64,000 bases of DNA from Mariprofundus sp. KV (lineage in GTDB: Bacteria; Pseudomonadota; Zetaproteobacteria; Mariprofundales; Mariprofundaceae), in assembly GCF_013387475.1 (NCBI RefSeq), contig NZ_VWNB01000004.1, forward strand, positions 143,786 to 207,785, read 5' to 3'. A program made the translations under genes and the position numbers. Shown here in pieces: positions 1 through 7,786 of this stretch (its first letter is position 1; each line of letters opens with the position of its first letter). The notes below the pieces were generated by a model. It searched no databases. It saw only the letters and a program-made list of their open reading frames with translations, and was not told where the DNA came from.

Positions 1-349
1 CCTCTTTGTCAGCTTCAGTCAGGAAACCATCGCCATTGGCATCAAGCTGTTTAAACTTCTCCTGCATGCGTGAATCGTGGGCAGCAGAGAACTCTTTGAG
101 TGATACCTTGCCATCTTTGTCGCTGTCCATGGTGGTGGCTTTACCACAATCATGTTTACCAAGCGGGCAATCCTTATGGTTATCGCAATCTTTATGACCG
201 AGCGGACAGGCCGCTTTACTGTCGCATTTATGGGCACCAAGCGGGCAGTCAGCCTGATTGCCGCCACCGTGGTGACCGTGACCGGCCAGTGCGGCAGTGG
301 GTAGTGAGAGGGCTGCTGCGGCAAAGATAGAGATCAGAAAACGCTTCAT
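1..349 (-). CDS. Secreted EF-hand protein with CPLG/His/Cys repeats (3' end outside window)
   Basis: The gene starts with the ATG at 349 (minus strand) and runs off the left edge, so only about 116 residues are visible. The N-terminus is a signal peptide (MKRF, hydrophobic core, ALA-G cleavage site). A Gly/His-rich stretch follows, then three short repeats of the form CPLGxHxC, a pattern suited to binding metal. Next come two EF-hand loops: DSDKDGKVSLKE around residue 75 and DANGDGFLTEAD around residue 103, both with the expected Asp/Gly/acidic positions. The protein is therefore probably periplasmic or extracellular and binds Ca2+, perhaps with a second metal in the Cys/His part. The exact role is unknown, and I do not know a named family that combines both parts. 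Confidence 0.8.
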   Translation of the reverse strand, partial: MKRFLISIFAAAALSLPTAALAGHGHHGGGNQADCPLGAHKCDSKAACPLGHKDCDNHKDCPLGKHDCGKATTMDSDKDGKVSLKEFSAAHDSRMQEKFKQLDANGDGFLTEADKE

Positions 350-567
350 TGTGGATCCTCCAGAATCATGTGGTGATAATAATCAGACGCGACGATAGAA
401 GCAGCAGGATGAATATTCAATGAATGCTTTCCAGCTGAGGATGCATGCTTTGAGACGGTGGTGGCTACCAGATCAGCCAAAATCAGGGTCTGAATGCACG
501 AAAACAGGTAAAAGTGTGGGTTTTATGCGGTGTACGCAGCAGGTTCATCACCCTATACTCCCGCGCC

Positions 568-1149
568 ATGACTGAAATCGCGCTGATCCTGCTCTCTGCT
601 GTACTGGTGAATAACTATGTACTGACCAAGTTTCTTGGTATCTGCCCGTTTCTTGGCACCTCAGGCAAGGTGGAGACGGCTGTGGGTATGTCCTTTGCTG
701 TGATGTTTGTCATGACACTGGCCTCCACCGCCTCATGGCTGGTGCAGGAGTATCTGCTGGTGCCGCTGGATCTTGAATATCTGCAGACCATATTCTTTAT
801 CCTGATTATCGCCTCATTGGTACAGTTTATCGAGATGATGATTCATAAGACCAGCCCTGTGCTCTATCAGGGGCTGGGTATTTTCCTGCCGCTGATCACC
901 ACCAACTGTGCCGTGCTTGGCGTGGCCATTCTTAATGTGCAGCAGGAGCAGACATTTCTCACCTCTGCTCTCTACGGTTTTGGTGCAGCGCTCGGTTTTG
1001 CGCTGGTGCTGATTCTCTTCTCCGGTATTCGTGAACGCATTGAGATCGCACCGGTTCCTGAGCTGTTCAAGGGTTCACCGCTGGCGCTGATTACTGCAGG
1101 TATGATGAGTCTGGCATTTATGGGCTTCTCCGGCCTCGTGAAGATTTAA
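568..1149 (+). CDS. rsxA: Rsx/Rnf electron transport complex subunit A
   Basis: This 193-residue integral membrane protein is the first gene of the rsxABCDGE order. The product matches RsxA/RnfA: hydrophobic throughout, with the N-terminal [17 protein letters not shown] segment and the TNCAVLGVA segment typical of the RnfA/RnfE/NqrD/NqrE family, whose conserved Cys residues hold an iron-sulfur centre within the membrane. The start was set at the ATG at 568 because the protein then begins MTEIALILL as in the family; the longer upstream reading is not conserved-looking. The complex couples electron flow between NADH and ferredoxin or other low-potential carriers to ion movement; in E. coli it also keeps SoxR reduced. 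Confidence 0.93.
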   Translation: MTEIALILLSAVLVNNYVLTKFLGICPFLGTSGKVETAVGMSFAVMFVMTLASTASWLVQEYLLVPLDLEYLQTIFFILIIASLVQFIEMMIHKTSPVLYQGLGIFLPLITTNCAVLGVAILNVQQEQTFLTSALYGFGAALGFALVLILFSGIRERIEIAPVPELFKGSPLALITAGMMSLAFMGFSGLVKI

Positions 1150-1160
1150 GGCTCTATTCG

Positions 1161-1745
1161 ATGACTCAGCTGTTATATGCGCTGCTCTCACTTGGCGCCT
1201 TTGCACTTGTTGCCGGCATTGTGCTGGCTGTGGCGCAGAAGGTGTTTCATGTTGAGGGCGACCCGATGGTGGAGAAGATTGATAATCTTCTGCCGCAGAC
1301 CCAGTGCGGCCAGTGCGGCTACCCCGGCTGCAAACCCTATGCTGAAGCGGTATCAGGTGGCGTGGCGGATGTGAATCACTGTGTCCCCGGCGGTGAGCGC
1401 ACCATGCTGGCGATTGCCGATCTGATGGGCGTGGAACCCAAGGATCTTGAGGCCGAAGCGACAGCTCCGATGATCGCTTTTGTGCGCGAGGATGAGTGCA
1501 TCGGCTGTACACTCTGTATCAAGGCTTGCCCTGTGGATGCAATAATCGGGGCGCCGAAGCAGTACCATACCGTGATCAGCGATCACTGTACCGGCTGCAC
1601 GCTCTGCATTGAGCCCTGCCCGGTGGATTGCATTGATATGCTGATGAAACCTGAACTGATTGAACACTGGTCCTGGCCGCTGCCGGATACCCAGCGAGCC
1701 CGGTTGGGACATGATCGAAGGGAGACCCATGCCGGCCATGCTTAG
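1161..1745 (+). CDS. rsxB: Rsx/Rnf complex subunit B, iron-sulfur protein
   Basis: The 194-residue product has an N-terminal membrane anchor, then a 4Fe-4S domain of the CGQCGYPGCKPYAEA type (residues about 48-62), then two ferredoxin motifs, CIGCTLCIKACP and CTGCTLCIEPCP. This is the normal RnfB/RsxB domain order and length. It passes electrons between the membrane subunits and the soluble donor/acceptor. It lies 11 bases after rsxA, and its 3' end overlaps the start of rsxC by 17 bases, so the two are translationally coupled. Confidence 0.93.
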   Translation: MTQLLYALLSLGAFALVAGIVLAVAQKVFHVEGDPMVEKIDNLLPQTQCGQCGYPGCKPYAEAVSGGVADVNHCVPGGERTMLAIADLMGVEPKDLEAEATAPMIAFVREDECIGCTLCIKACPVDAIIGAPKQYHTVISDHCTGCTLCIEPCPVDCIDMLMKPELIEHWSWPLPDTQRARLGHDRRETHAGHA

Positions 1746-3276
1746 AAAACTCGCCCAGCGATTGGGTATCTTGCAACACAGCTTTGCCGGTGGTGTGCAT
1801 CCTGAGATGTATAAAGTTACAGCTGCACGTCCTGTTGAGGTTGCTGCCATAGCACCGATCCATATTCTGCCGATGAAACAGCATATCGGTGAGGCCTGCA
1901 GCCCCCTGGTGAAGGTGGGGGATCGGGTGCTGCGTGGGCAGAAGATTGCTAAATCTGAAGGCTACCTCTCCGTACCTGTACACGCGCCAACCTCGGGTCG
2001 CGTGGTGAGAATAGAGGAGCATGCCATTCCGCACCCTTCAGGGATGGGATTGCCATGTATCTTTATTGAGTCTGACGGTGATGACGAATCAGACACAACG
2101 CTTGAACCACTAACCAACTGGCGCGAACTTAATCCGGCAATATTGCGGGAGCGGGCACGCATGTGCGGTTTGGCTGGCCTTGGTGGTGCTGTTTTCCCCA
2201 CCTTTATCAAGCTGGTTCAGGATAAGCGTTTTCCGATTGAGACGGTGATTCTTAACGGTATCGAGTGTGAACCGTGGTTGACCAATGATCATCGCCTGAT
2301 GCTTGAGAAACCGCACGATATTTTGACCGGCATGGCCATTGTTATGCATATGGTCGGTGCTAAATCGGGCATTATCGCTATTGAAGACAATAAACCCGAT
2401 GCCGCCGAGTCGATGCGTAGAGCGCTGGCTGAGGCAAGCGAGATGCAGGGTGTGCATGTTGTTGTTCTGCCTACCCGCTATCCACAGGGCAGCGAAAAAC
2501 AGCTGATCTACTCGCTGACCGGTAAAGAGGTGGAAGCAGGGCGGTTGCCGATGCATATCGGGGTATTGTGTCAGAACGTCGGTACCAGCAAAGCGCTGTT
2601 TGAAGCGGTTGTACAGGCCCGGCCATTGACTGAGCGACTGGTGACGGTGAGCGGAGATGCCGTTGAAAATCCGGCCACCCTCTCAGTGCGGCTCGGTACG
2701 CCGGTGCGCAGCCTGTTTGCCAGTCGGGGTCTGGATGATCTTACCGGTTTGCATCTGCTGCACGGTGGCCCGATGATGGGTGAACGGCTGAAGAGTGTTG
2801 ATGTGCCGGTGGTTAAATCGACAACCGGACTGTTAGCTATGCGCACTGAGACGATGATGCTGGCCCACACTGAAGAGCAGCCCTGCATCCGCTGTGGTCA
2901 CTGCAGTGAGGCGTGTCCGGTGCATCTGGTACCCAACCTTCTGGCCGATGCCTGCCGTAGTGATCAGTTTGACAGGGCAGAGAACTATCAGCTTTTCGAC
3001 TGCATTGAGTGCGGTAGCTGCTCCTATGTCTGCCCGGCCAATATTCCTCTGGTTCACTACTTCCGTTACGGCAAAGGACAGATTGCTCAGACCCGCCGCG
3101 AACAGGTCTTTGCCGAGGCTTCGCGTAAACGCTCAGAAGCACGGGAAAGGCGCATTGAAGCCGAGAAGACTGAGAAAGCAGCGCGTCGCTCACGTGTGCG
3201 CCGCGACCACGCTCCGGCCAAACCGGTTGAGTCTGCTGAACCGGAAAATAACGATGCAACCCAGGAGAAGAGCTGA
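1729..3276 (+). CDS. rsxC: Rsx/Rnf complex subunit C, NADH-binding Fe-S protein
   Basis: The start was set at the ATG at 1729 (MPAMLRKLAQ), preceded by a GAAGGGA ribosome site; an earlier in-frame ATG at 1660 lies deep inside rsxB. The 515-residue protein has the RnfC N-terminal barrel (HILPMKQHIGEAC), a Complex-I 51-kDa-like NADH/FMN region (GLAGLGGAVFPTFIKL, then IEDNKPDA) and two 4Fe-4S motifs, CIRCGHCSEACP and CIECGSCSYVCP. The C-terminus is a short, highly charged Arg/Glu/Ala tail. E. coli RsxC (about 740 residues) has a long Ala-rich repeat tail that is nearly absent here, which is common outside enterics. The stop overlaps the rsxD start (TGATG). Confidence 0.93.
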   Translation: MPAMLRKLAQRLGILQHSFAGGVHPEMYKVTAARPVEVAAIAPIHILPMKQHIGEACSPLVKVGDRVLRGQKIAKSEGYLSVPVHAPTSGRVVRIEEHAIPHPSGMGLPCIFIESDGDDESDTTLEPLTNWRELNPAILRERARMCGLAGLGGAVFPTFIKLVQDKRFPIETVILNGIECEPWLTNDHRLMLEKPHDILTGMAIVMHMVGAKSGIIAIEDNKPDAAESMRRALAEASEMQGVHVVVLPTRYPQGSEKQLIYSLTGKEVEAGRLPMHIGVLCQNVGTSKALFEAVVQARPLTERLVTVSGDAVENPATLSVRLGTPVRSLFASRGLDDLTGLHLLHGGPMMGERLKSVDVPVVKSTTGLLAMRTETMMLAHTEEQPCIRCGHCSEACPVHLVPNLLADACRSDQFDRAENYQLFDCIECGSCSYVCPANIPLVHYFRYGKGQIAQTRREQVFAEASRKRSEARERRIEAEKTEKAARRSRVRRDHAPAKPVESAEPENNDATQEKS

Positions 3277-4343
3277 TGCCGGTGATGCTTAGTCCGCCGC
3301 ATGCCCATGGCGGTGATTCGATTCGCATGGTGATGCTGACTGTGATACTGGCGCTGCTGCCTGCCACGATGGTCAGCGTCTACCTCTTCGGCTGGCTGGC
3401 GGTACTGCTGATTGTCACCTGTATGGTGACGGCACTGGTTACTGAAGCGCTCTGTCTGAAATGGATGCAGCGTCCGCTCACTGCGCTGCTAGATAATTCT
3501 GCTGCACTGACCGGGCTGTTTCTGGCGCTCACCCTGCCTGCGGCGGTGCCGTGGTGGATGGCGGTACTCGCCTCGGTATTTGCTATTGTACTGGGTAAAC
3601 AGATCTATGGCGGACTGGGTTACAATATTTTCAATCCGGCGCTCTCAGCCCGCATTATCCTGCTGATCTCATTCCCGCTGCATATGACCACATGGATTGT
3701 ACCAATGTCTGCAGCAGAGCCGGCGCTGAATCTCTATGACTTCTCACTCTGCCTGAACTTCTTCCTTGCAGGGCCTGATGCCTTGAAGGTTGGTTTTGAT
3801 GCGATCTCCATGGCCAGTCCACTGGGGTATGTGAAAACAGAAGCAACCCTGGGCGTGCCGGTGCTTGAAGCGCTGAAGGCCTATGACTACAGCTATCTCA
3901 ACGCTTTCCTCGGTTTTGAGGCGGGAAGTATAGGCGAGACCAGTGCGCTGGCACTGCTGATCGGCGGTATCTTCCTGCTCGCACGCCACACCATCACCTG
4001 GCATATCCCATTCTCTTATATCGCTACGGTAATGCTGCTGTCTGGATTGTTTAATGCGATTTATCCCGAGCAGTTTACACCGCCACTGTTTCATCTCTTT
4101 GCCGGCGGCCTGATTCTCTGCGCCTTTTTCATGGCAACCGATCCGGTCTCCTCACCGGTTACACCGATGGGGCAGATTGTCTTCGGCGTAGGTTGCGGCG
4201 TGCTGACCTGGAGTATTCGCAGCTTTGGCGGTTATCCGGAAGGTGCGATGTTTGCTGTGCTGCTGATGAACTGTGCAGTGCCGTTGATTGATCACTACTT
4301 CAGACCGCGTGTGTATGGGCACGGCATCAAGGATGAGTCATGA
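3276..4343 (+). CDS. rsxD: Rsx/Rnf complex subunit D
   Basis: The 355-residue polytopic membrane protein of the RnfD/NqrB family starts at the ATG at 3276, overlapping the rsxC stop. It begins [15 protein letters not shown], as RnfD proteins do, and contains [15 protein letters not shown] and the [15 protein letters not shown] segment typical of the family. The family carries a covalently bound FMN on a threonine; the TEATLG stretch near residue 190 is the probable attachment site, by position. It provides part of the ion-translocating core. The stop overlaps the rsxG start (ATGA). Confidence 0.92.
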   Translation: MPVMLSPPHAHGGDSIRMVMLTVILALLPATMVSVYLFGWLAVLLIVTCMVTALVTEALCLKWMQRPLTALLDNSAALTGLFLALTLPAAVPWWMAVLASVFAIVLGKQIYGGLGYNIFNPALSARIILLISFPLHMTTWIVPMSAAEPALNLYDFSLCLNFFLAGPDALKVGFDAISMASPLGYVKTEATLGVPVLEALKAYDYSYLNAFLGFEAGSIGETSALALLIGGIFLLARHTITWHIPFSYIATVMLLSGLFNAIYPEQFTPPLFHLFAGGLILCAFFMATDPVSSPVTPMGQIVFGVGCGVLTWSIRSFGGYPEGAMFAVLLMNCAVPLIDHYFRPRVYGHGIKDES

Positions 4344-4981
4344 TCTTTGATCGTGATCAGATGCGTATGGTGCTGGCTATTGTTGTTGTTGCAGTGCTGG
4401 CTGCCGGAATCCTCGGGGTGACCAATATTTTGACCCGTGAGCCGATTGCCAGAGCGCAGAAAGAGGCGTTGCACAAAGCGCTGGCGCAGGTGCTTCCTCA
4501 ACATGCCAACGATGCTCAGGCCGATAGCTTCAATGTTGATGCGGTGGCTATCTATCCGGCCAAGGACGGGTTGGGTAATGTGCGCGGTTTTGCCTGGGAG
4601 GTGGTTGCACCGGACGGGTATTCCGGTTCAATTCGTATTCTCGTTGGTTTGGAGCCTGAAGGTGCTATCCATGCGATTCGGGTGACTGATCATAGAGAGA
4701 CGCCGGGACTTGGCGATGGCATTGTCAAAAACAGTGACTGGTTACAGAACTTCAGTGGTCGCGTGCTGGAGGGTAGCAACTGGAAGGTGAAAAAAGATGG
4801 TGGTGATTTCGATCAGTTTACCGGTGCTACAATCACCCCGCGTGCGGTGGTGAAAGCGGTGAAGGGGGCGCTGGCATTTTACAACAGCCAGCGGCAGGTT
4901 ATTCTCAATGCTGTAGAGCAGCAGAACAGAGGTAAACACGCCTCGGAGCATGAGATGAAGCTGGAGATGAAGATTGACTAA
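4340..4981 (+). CDS. rsxG: Rsx/Rnf complex subunit G, flavoprotein
   Basis: The 213-residue protein has one N-terminal membrane helix and a periplasmic FMN-binding domain. The flavinylation motif is clear as [12 protein letters not shown] near residue 160, in which the second Thr of GATIT carries FMN via a phosphoester bond in this family. [16 protein letters not shown] is another RnfG signature. It starts with ATG at 4340, overlapping rsxD by 4 bases, and overlaps the rsxE start by 8 bases. Flavinylation needs an ApbE transferase, which is not in this window. Confidence 0.92.
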   Translation: MIFDRDQMRMVLAIVVVAVLAAGILGVTNILTREPIARAQKEALHKALAQVLPQHANDAQADSFNVDAVAIYPAKDGLGNVRGFAWEVVAPDGYSGSIRILVGLEPEGAIHAIRVTDHRETPGLGDGIVKNSDWLQNFSGRVLEGSNWKVKKDGGDFDQFTGATITPRAVVKAVKGALAFYNSQRQVILNAVEQQNRGKHASEHEMKLEMKID

Positions 4982-5618
4982 ATCGGAAGTTTTTTACGAC
5001 GGGTTCTGGCATAACAATACCATTTTTGCCCAGCTGCTCGGTATGTGTCCGCTGCTGGGTGTAACCACCTCTGCAGAGAACGGCTTCTGGATGGGAGTGG
5101 CAACCATGCTGGTGCTGCTGGGCTCGAATCTGGTTGTCTCTCTTGTCCGTGATGTGATCCCGAAGAATGTGCGAATCCCGGCCTATATCACAATTATTGC
5201 TGCCTTTGTGACCGTGGTCGGTATGGCGATGAATGCATGGATGCATGAGATGTATCTGGTGCTCGGCCTGTTTATTCCACTGATCGTGGTGAACTGTGCC
5301 ATCCTTGGCCGTGCTGAGGCATTTGCCAGCAAGAATTCGGTCTCTGATTCTGTGGTGGATGCACTGGCAGTGAGTGCCGGTTTCACCTTTGCACTGATTC
5401 TGCTTGGCGGTGTGCGTGAGTTGTTGGGGCAGGGGGAGCTGTTCGGTTTTTCTCTGTTTGGAGAATCCTATCCCGATGTCTTGATGTTTATTCTGCCACC
5501 GGGCGCTTTTATTGCCCTGGGCTTTATTCTTGCGGGTGTGAATCTGATAAATCGTAAACTGAAACAGCGGGCCGATGCGGCAGCGCAAGCGGTTGCAGCA
5601 GTGGAGGCGGGATCGTGA
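4974..5618 (+). CDS. rsxE: Rsx/Rnf complex subunit E
   Basis: The 214-residue membrane protein is a homologue of RsxA with inverted topology. It has the matching signatures [17 protein letters not shown] and [14 protein letters not shown]. The start is a TTG at 4974 inside the end of rsxG; no ATG exists near the expected N-terminus and the protein begins [12 protein letters not shown] as in the family. The end is rich in Ala/Gln. The stop overlaps the GTG start of the following small gene. Confidence 0.92.
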   Translation: MTKSEVFYDGFWHNNTIFAQLLGMCPLLGVTTSAENGFWMGVATMLVLLGSNLVVSLVRDVIPKNVRIPAYITIIAAFVTVVGMAMNAWMHEMYLVLGLFIPLIVVNCAILGRAEAFASKNSVSDSVVDALAVSAGFTFALILLGGVRELLGQGELFGFSLFGESYPDVLMFILPPGAFIALGFILAGVNLINRKLKQRADAAAQAVAAVEAGS

Positions 5619-5800
5619 GTAGTCTGGAGTTCTGGTTAATTGTTGCGGTCGTTGGTGCCTTTCTCTGGTGGCTGGCCTATGTCGCCACTGCACGAATGCG
5701 CCACGGCAAAAACCAGGAGCGCGAAGAGCAGGCAAGACGGAATCTGGAGTGGCTGGCGCAACAACAGGCCGAAGAGGCCACTAAAAAGGAGGAGGGCTGA
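5615..5800 (+). CDS. Small single-pass membrane protein at the end of the rsx operon
   Basis: This 61-residue gene starts with GTG at 5615, overlapping the rsxE stop (GTGA), and ends in TGATG with the next gene. It encodes one N-terminal transmembrane helix (about residues 6-25, FWLIVAVVGAFLWWLAYVA), then a charged helix rich in Arg, Glu and Gln. The tight overlaps on both sides argue that it is translated. The position suggests a small accessory subunit or assembly factor of the Rsx complex, in the way cbb3 oxidases have CcoQ/CcoS, but this is inference; I do not recognise the family. Confidence 0.75.
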   Translation: MSSLEFWLIVAVVGAFLWWLAYVATARMRHGKNQEREEQARRNLEWLAQQQAEEATKKEEG

Positions 5801-6138
5801 TGCCTTACCTGCATGTACACACCAACGTTGCAGTAGAGAATCATGCCGACTTTCTGACCCGCTGTTCTCGCGCTACAGCACTGGCTCTGGAAAAGCCTGA
5901 ATCCTATGTGATGGTTGAACTCTCTGATCAACGTTCGATGCTGTTTGCCGGTTCAGATCAACCGCTGGCTTTTGTGGAGCTGAAAAGTCTGGGGCTCTCA
6001 CCGGCCGATACAGCGCACGTCTCACACAAAATATCCACATTGATTCATCATGAACTGGAGATTGATATCTCTCGCATCTACATCGAATTTGAGGCCCCTC
6101 AGCGTGATATGTTCGGCTGGAATGGAGGTACGTTTTGA
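5800..6138 (+). CDS. MIF/tautomerase-superfamily protein
   Basis: The 112-residue protein begins Met-Pro (MPYLHVHTNV); in the MIF / phenylpyruvate-tautomerase superfamily Pro2, exposed after Met removal, is the catalytic base. Length, the SYVMVELSDQ strand, the SIDRIYIEF-like DISRIYIEF segment and the C-terminal DMFGWNGGTF all fit the MIF branch (about 115 residues). The substrate cannot be told from sequence. It is overlapped at both ends, by the 61-residue gene (TGATG) and by def (TTGA), so it belongs to the rsx-def transcription unit. Confidence 0.85.
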   Translation: MPYLHVHTNVAVENHADFLTRCSRATALALEKPESYVMVELSDQRSMLFAGSDQPLAFVELKSLGLSPADTAHVSHKISTLIHHELEIDISRIYIEFEAPQRDMFGWNGGTF

Positions 6139-6677
6139 CTGTTCGCGAAATTCTCATTCACCCCGATGATCGCCTGCGTGAGATCGCCAAACCTGTTGCC
6201 TTCCCACTCTCTGATGAGGTGAAGCAGATCATTCAGGATATGGCAGATACGATGTACGATGCGCCTGGTGTTGGTCTGGCTGCTACCCAGATCGGTGTGG
6301 CGTTGCAGATTGCTGTGACTGATACCGTCTGGCGCAAGGAAGAGGTGCGTCATGATGGTGATGAGCCGGGTGGCAGGCGGGATCTGAAGGTGTGGATCAA
6401 CCCGGAATTTACCTGGAAGTCCGATGAGATGGAGAGCTGGGAGGAGGGGTGTCTCTCTGTGCCGGAGGTCTATGGCGATGTCTCACGTCCGGCCGCAGTG
6501 CGATTGCGCTGGCAGGATATGGAGGGTGATACCCATGAGAAGGATTTTGACGGCTTTGAAGCTGTTGCCCTGCAGCACGAGTTCGATCACCTGATCGGCA
6601 AACTCTTCATCGATTACCTCAGCCCGCTCAAACGTGCCATGATCACCAAGAAGATGAAGAAGTTATACAAATCTTAA
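6135..6677 (+). CDS. def: Peptide deformylase
   Basis: This enzyme removes the N-formyl group from nascent proteins. All three family motifs are present: GVGLAATQIG (motif 1), EGCLSVPE (motif 2, metal Cys) and QHEFDHL (motif 3, HExxH metal ligands). Length is 180 residues, slightly longer than E. coli (169) owing to an insert near residues 70-85 (KEEVRHDGDEPGGRRD). The TTG start at 6135 overlaps the stop of the tautomerase gene. The usual partner fmt follows after a 146-base gap occupied by a hairpin repeat. Confidence 0.95.
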   Translation: MTVREILIHPDDRLREIAKPVAFPLSDEVKQIIQDMADTMYDAPGVGLAATQIGVALQIAVTDTVWRKEEVRHDGDEPGGRRDLKVWINPEFTWKSDEMESWEEGCLSVPEVYGDVSRPAAVRLRWQDMEGDTHEKDFDGFEAVALQHEFDHLIGKLFIDYLSPLKRAMITKKMKKLYKS

Positions 6678-6810
6678 CCGCAGAGGACGCAAAGTTTCGC
6701 AGAGGAAAAACAGAAGATAACGGTTCAATTTCCACATCATGGCAGGCAAACGTGGCTCCCCTCCACCTGCATGCCTTACTTTGCGTAACTTTGCGTCCTT
6801 TGCGGTGAAT
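6676..6810. repeat. Intergenic hairpin repeat, copy 1 (def-fmt gap)
   Basis: The left arm at about 6676-6705 (ACCGCAGAGGACGCAAAG) is nearly the reverse complement of the right arm at about 6779-6807 (CTTTGCGTCCTTTGCGGT), with a roughly 70-base unrelated middle. It fills the def-fmt gap and ends 13 bases before the fmt start. It is the most divergent of five related elements in the window (the others are at 20083, 49954, 53501 and 54149). Confidence 0.8.
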
Positions 6811-6823
6811 AACTGGAGTTGAG

Positions 6824-7756
6824 ATGCGCGTAGTTTTTGCCGGAACCCCCGGTTTTTCTGTTCCCTGTCTGCAGGCGCTAATCGATAGCGACGGTATTGA
6901 GGTGGTCGGCGTGGTTTCCCAGCCTGATCGCAAGTCCGGCCGCGGCATGAAGTTGACCCCTTCAGCGGTCAAACAGGCGGCTATCGATGCCGGTATTGAT
7001 GTCATTACCCCTGAAAAACTACGCGACAATGAAGAGGCTCTGGCATGGCTTGAGGGCAGAGAGTGCGATGTGCTGGTGGTAGTTGCCTTCGGTATGATTC
7101 TGCCCAAAGCGTGGCTTGAGGCACCGGCTATTGCTCCGGTTAATGTGCATGCCTCCCTGTTGCCTCGCTGGCGTGGTGCAGCCCCGATAGAGCGTTCGCT
7201 GCTGGCTGGTGATACCCAGACCGGTGTCTGCATTATGCAGATGGAGGAGGGGCTGGATACCGGTGGCATCTATGCCTGCAAAACGCTGCCGATTACTCAG
7301 AGTACAACCGGCTCAGAGCTCTGGTTTGCACTATCCCCAATGGGTGCAGAGCTGCTTGTTGAGACACTGCCGAAAATTGCAGCTGGATTGCAGCCTGAAC
7401 CCCAACCTGAAGAGGGCATTACCTACGCTCAGAAGATCACTAATGAGGAGCGCATCATCGACTGGTCATTCAGTGCAGACGCCATTGACCGTCTGGTGCG
7501 CTGTTTTTCACCGCGTCCCGGTGTTCGTACACAGCTCAATGGCAAATGGCTGAAGCTGATTTCAGGCGAGGTTGTATCGGGAACTCATAAGCTTTCAAAC
7601 GGTCAGATTGTTGCTGTGGATGCGGGGCTCGATATTGCCTGCGGTGATGGTTCGATCTACCGCGTTATTGAGCTGCAGCCCGAAGGGAAAAAGGCGATGT
7701 CAGCTGTCGACTTTTTAAGAGGAGCGCAGTTAAAAGAGGCCGACAAGCTCAGCTGA
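6824..7756 (+). CDS. fmt: Methionyl-tRNA formyltransferase
   Basis: This enzyme formylates initiator Met-tRNA using 10-formyl-THF. The 310-residue protein has MRVVFAGTPGFSVPCL at the N-terminus, the VNVHASLLPRWRGAAPIERS catalytic/folate region and the C-terminal OB-like domain (FSPRPGVRTQLNGKWLKL). The ATG at 6824 is preceded by CTGGAG. It pairs functionally with def. The gene converges on the P-type ATPase gene with a 30-base gap and no clear terminator. Confidence 0.96.
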   Translation: MRVVFAGTPGFSVPCLQALIDSDGIEVVGVVSQPDRKSGRGMKLTPSAVKQAAIDAGIDVITPEKLRDNEEALAWLEGRECDVLVVVAFGMILPKAWLEAPAIAPVNVHASLLPRWRGAAPIERSLLAGDTQTGVCIMQMEEGLDTGGIYACKTLPITQSTTGSELWFALSPMGAELLVETLPKIAAGLQPEPQPEEGITYAQKITNEERIIDWSFSADAIDRLVRCFSPRPGVRTQLNGKWLKLISGEVVSGTHKLSNGQIVAVDAGLDIACGDGSIYRVIELQPEGKKAMSAVDFLRGAQLKEADKLS

Positions 7757-7786
7757 TTCTTGTGGTTGTTGCTTGAATTGGTTTTT

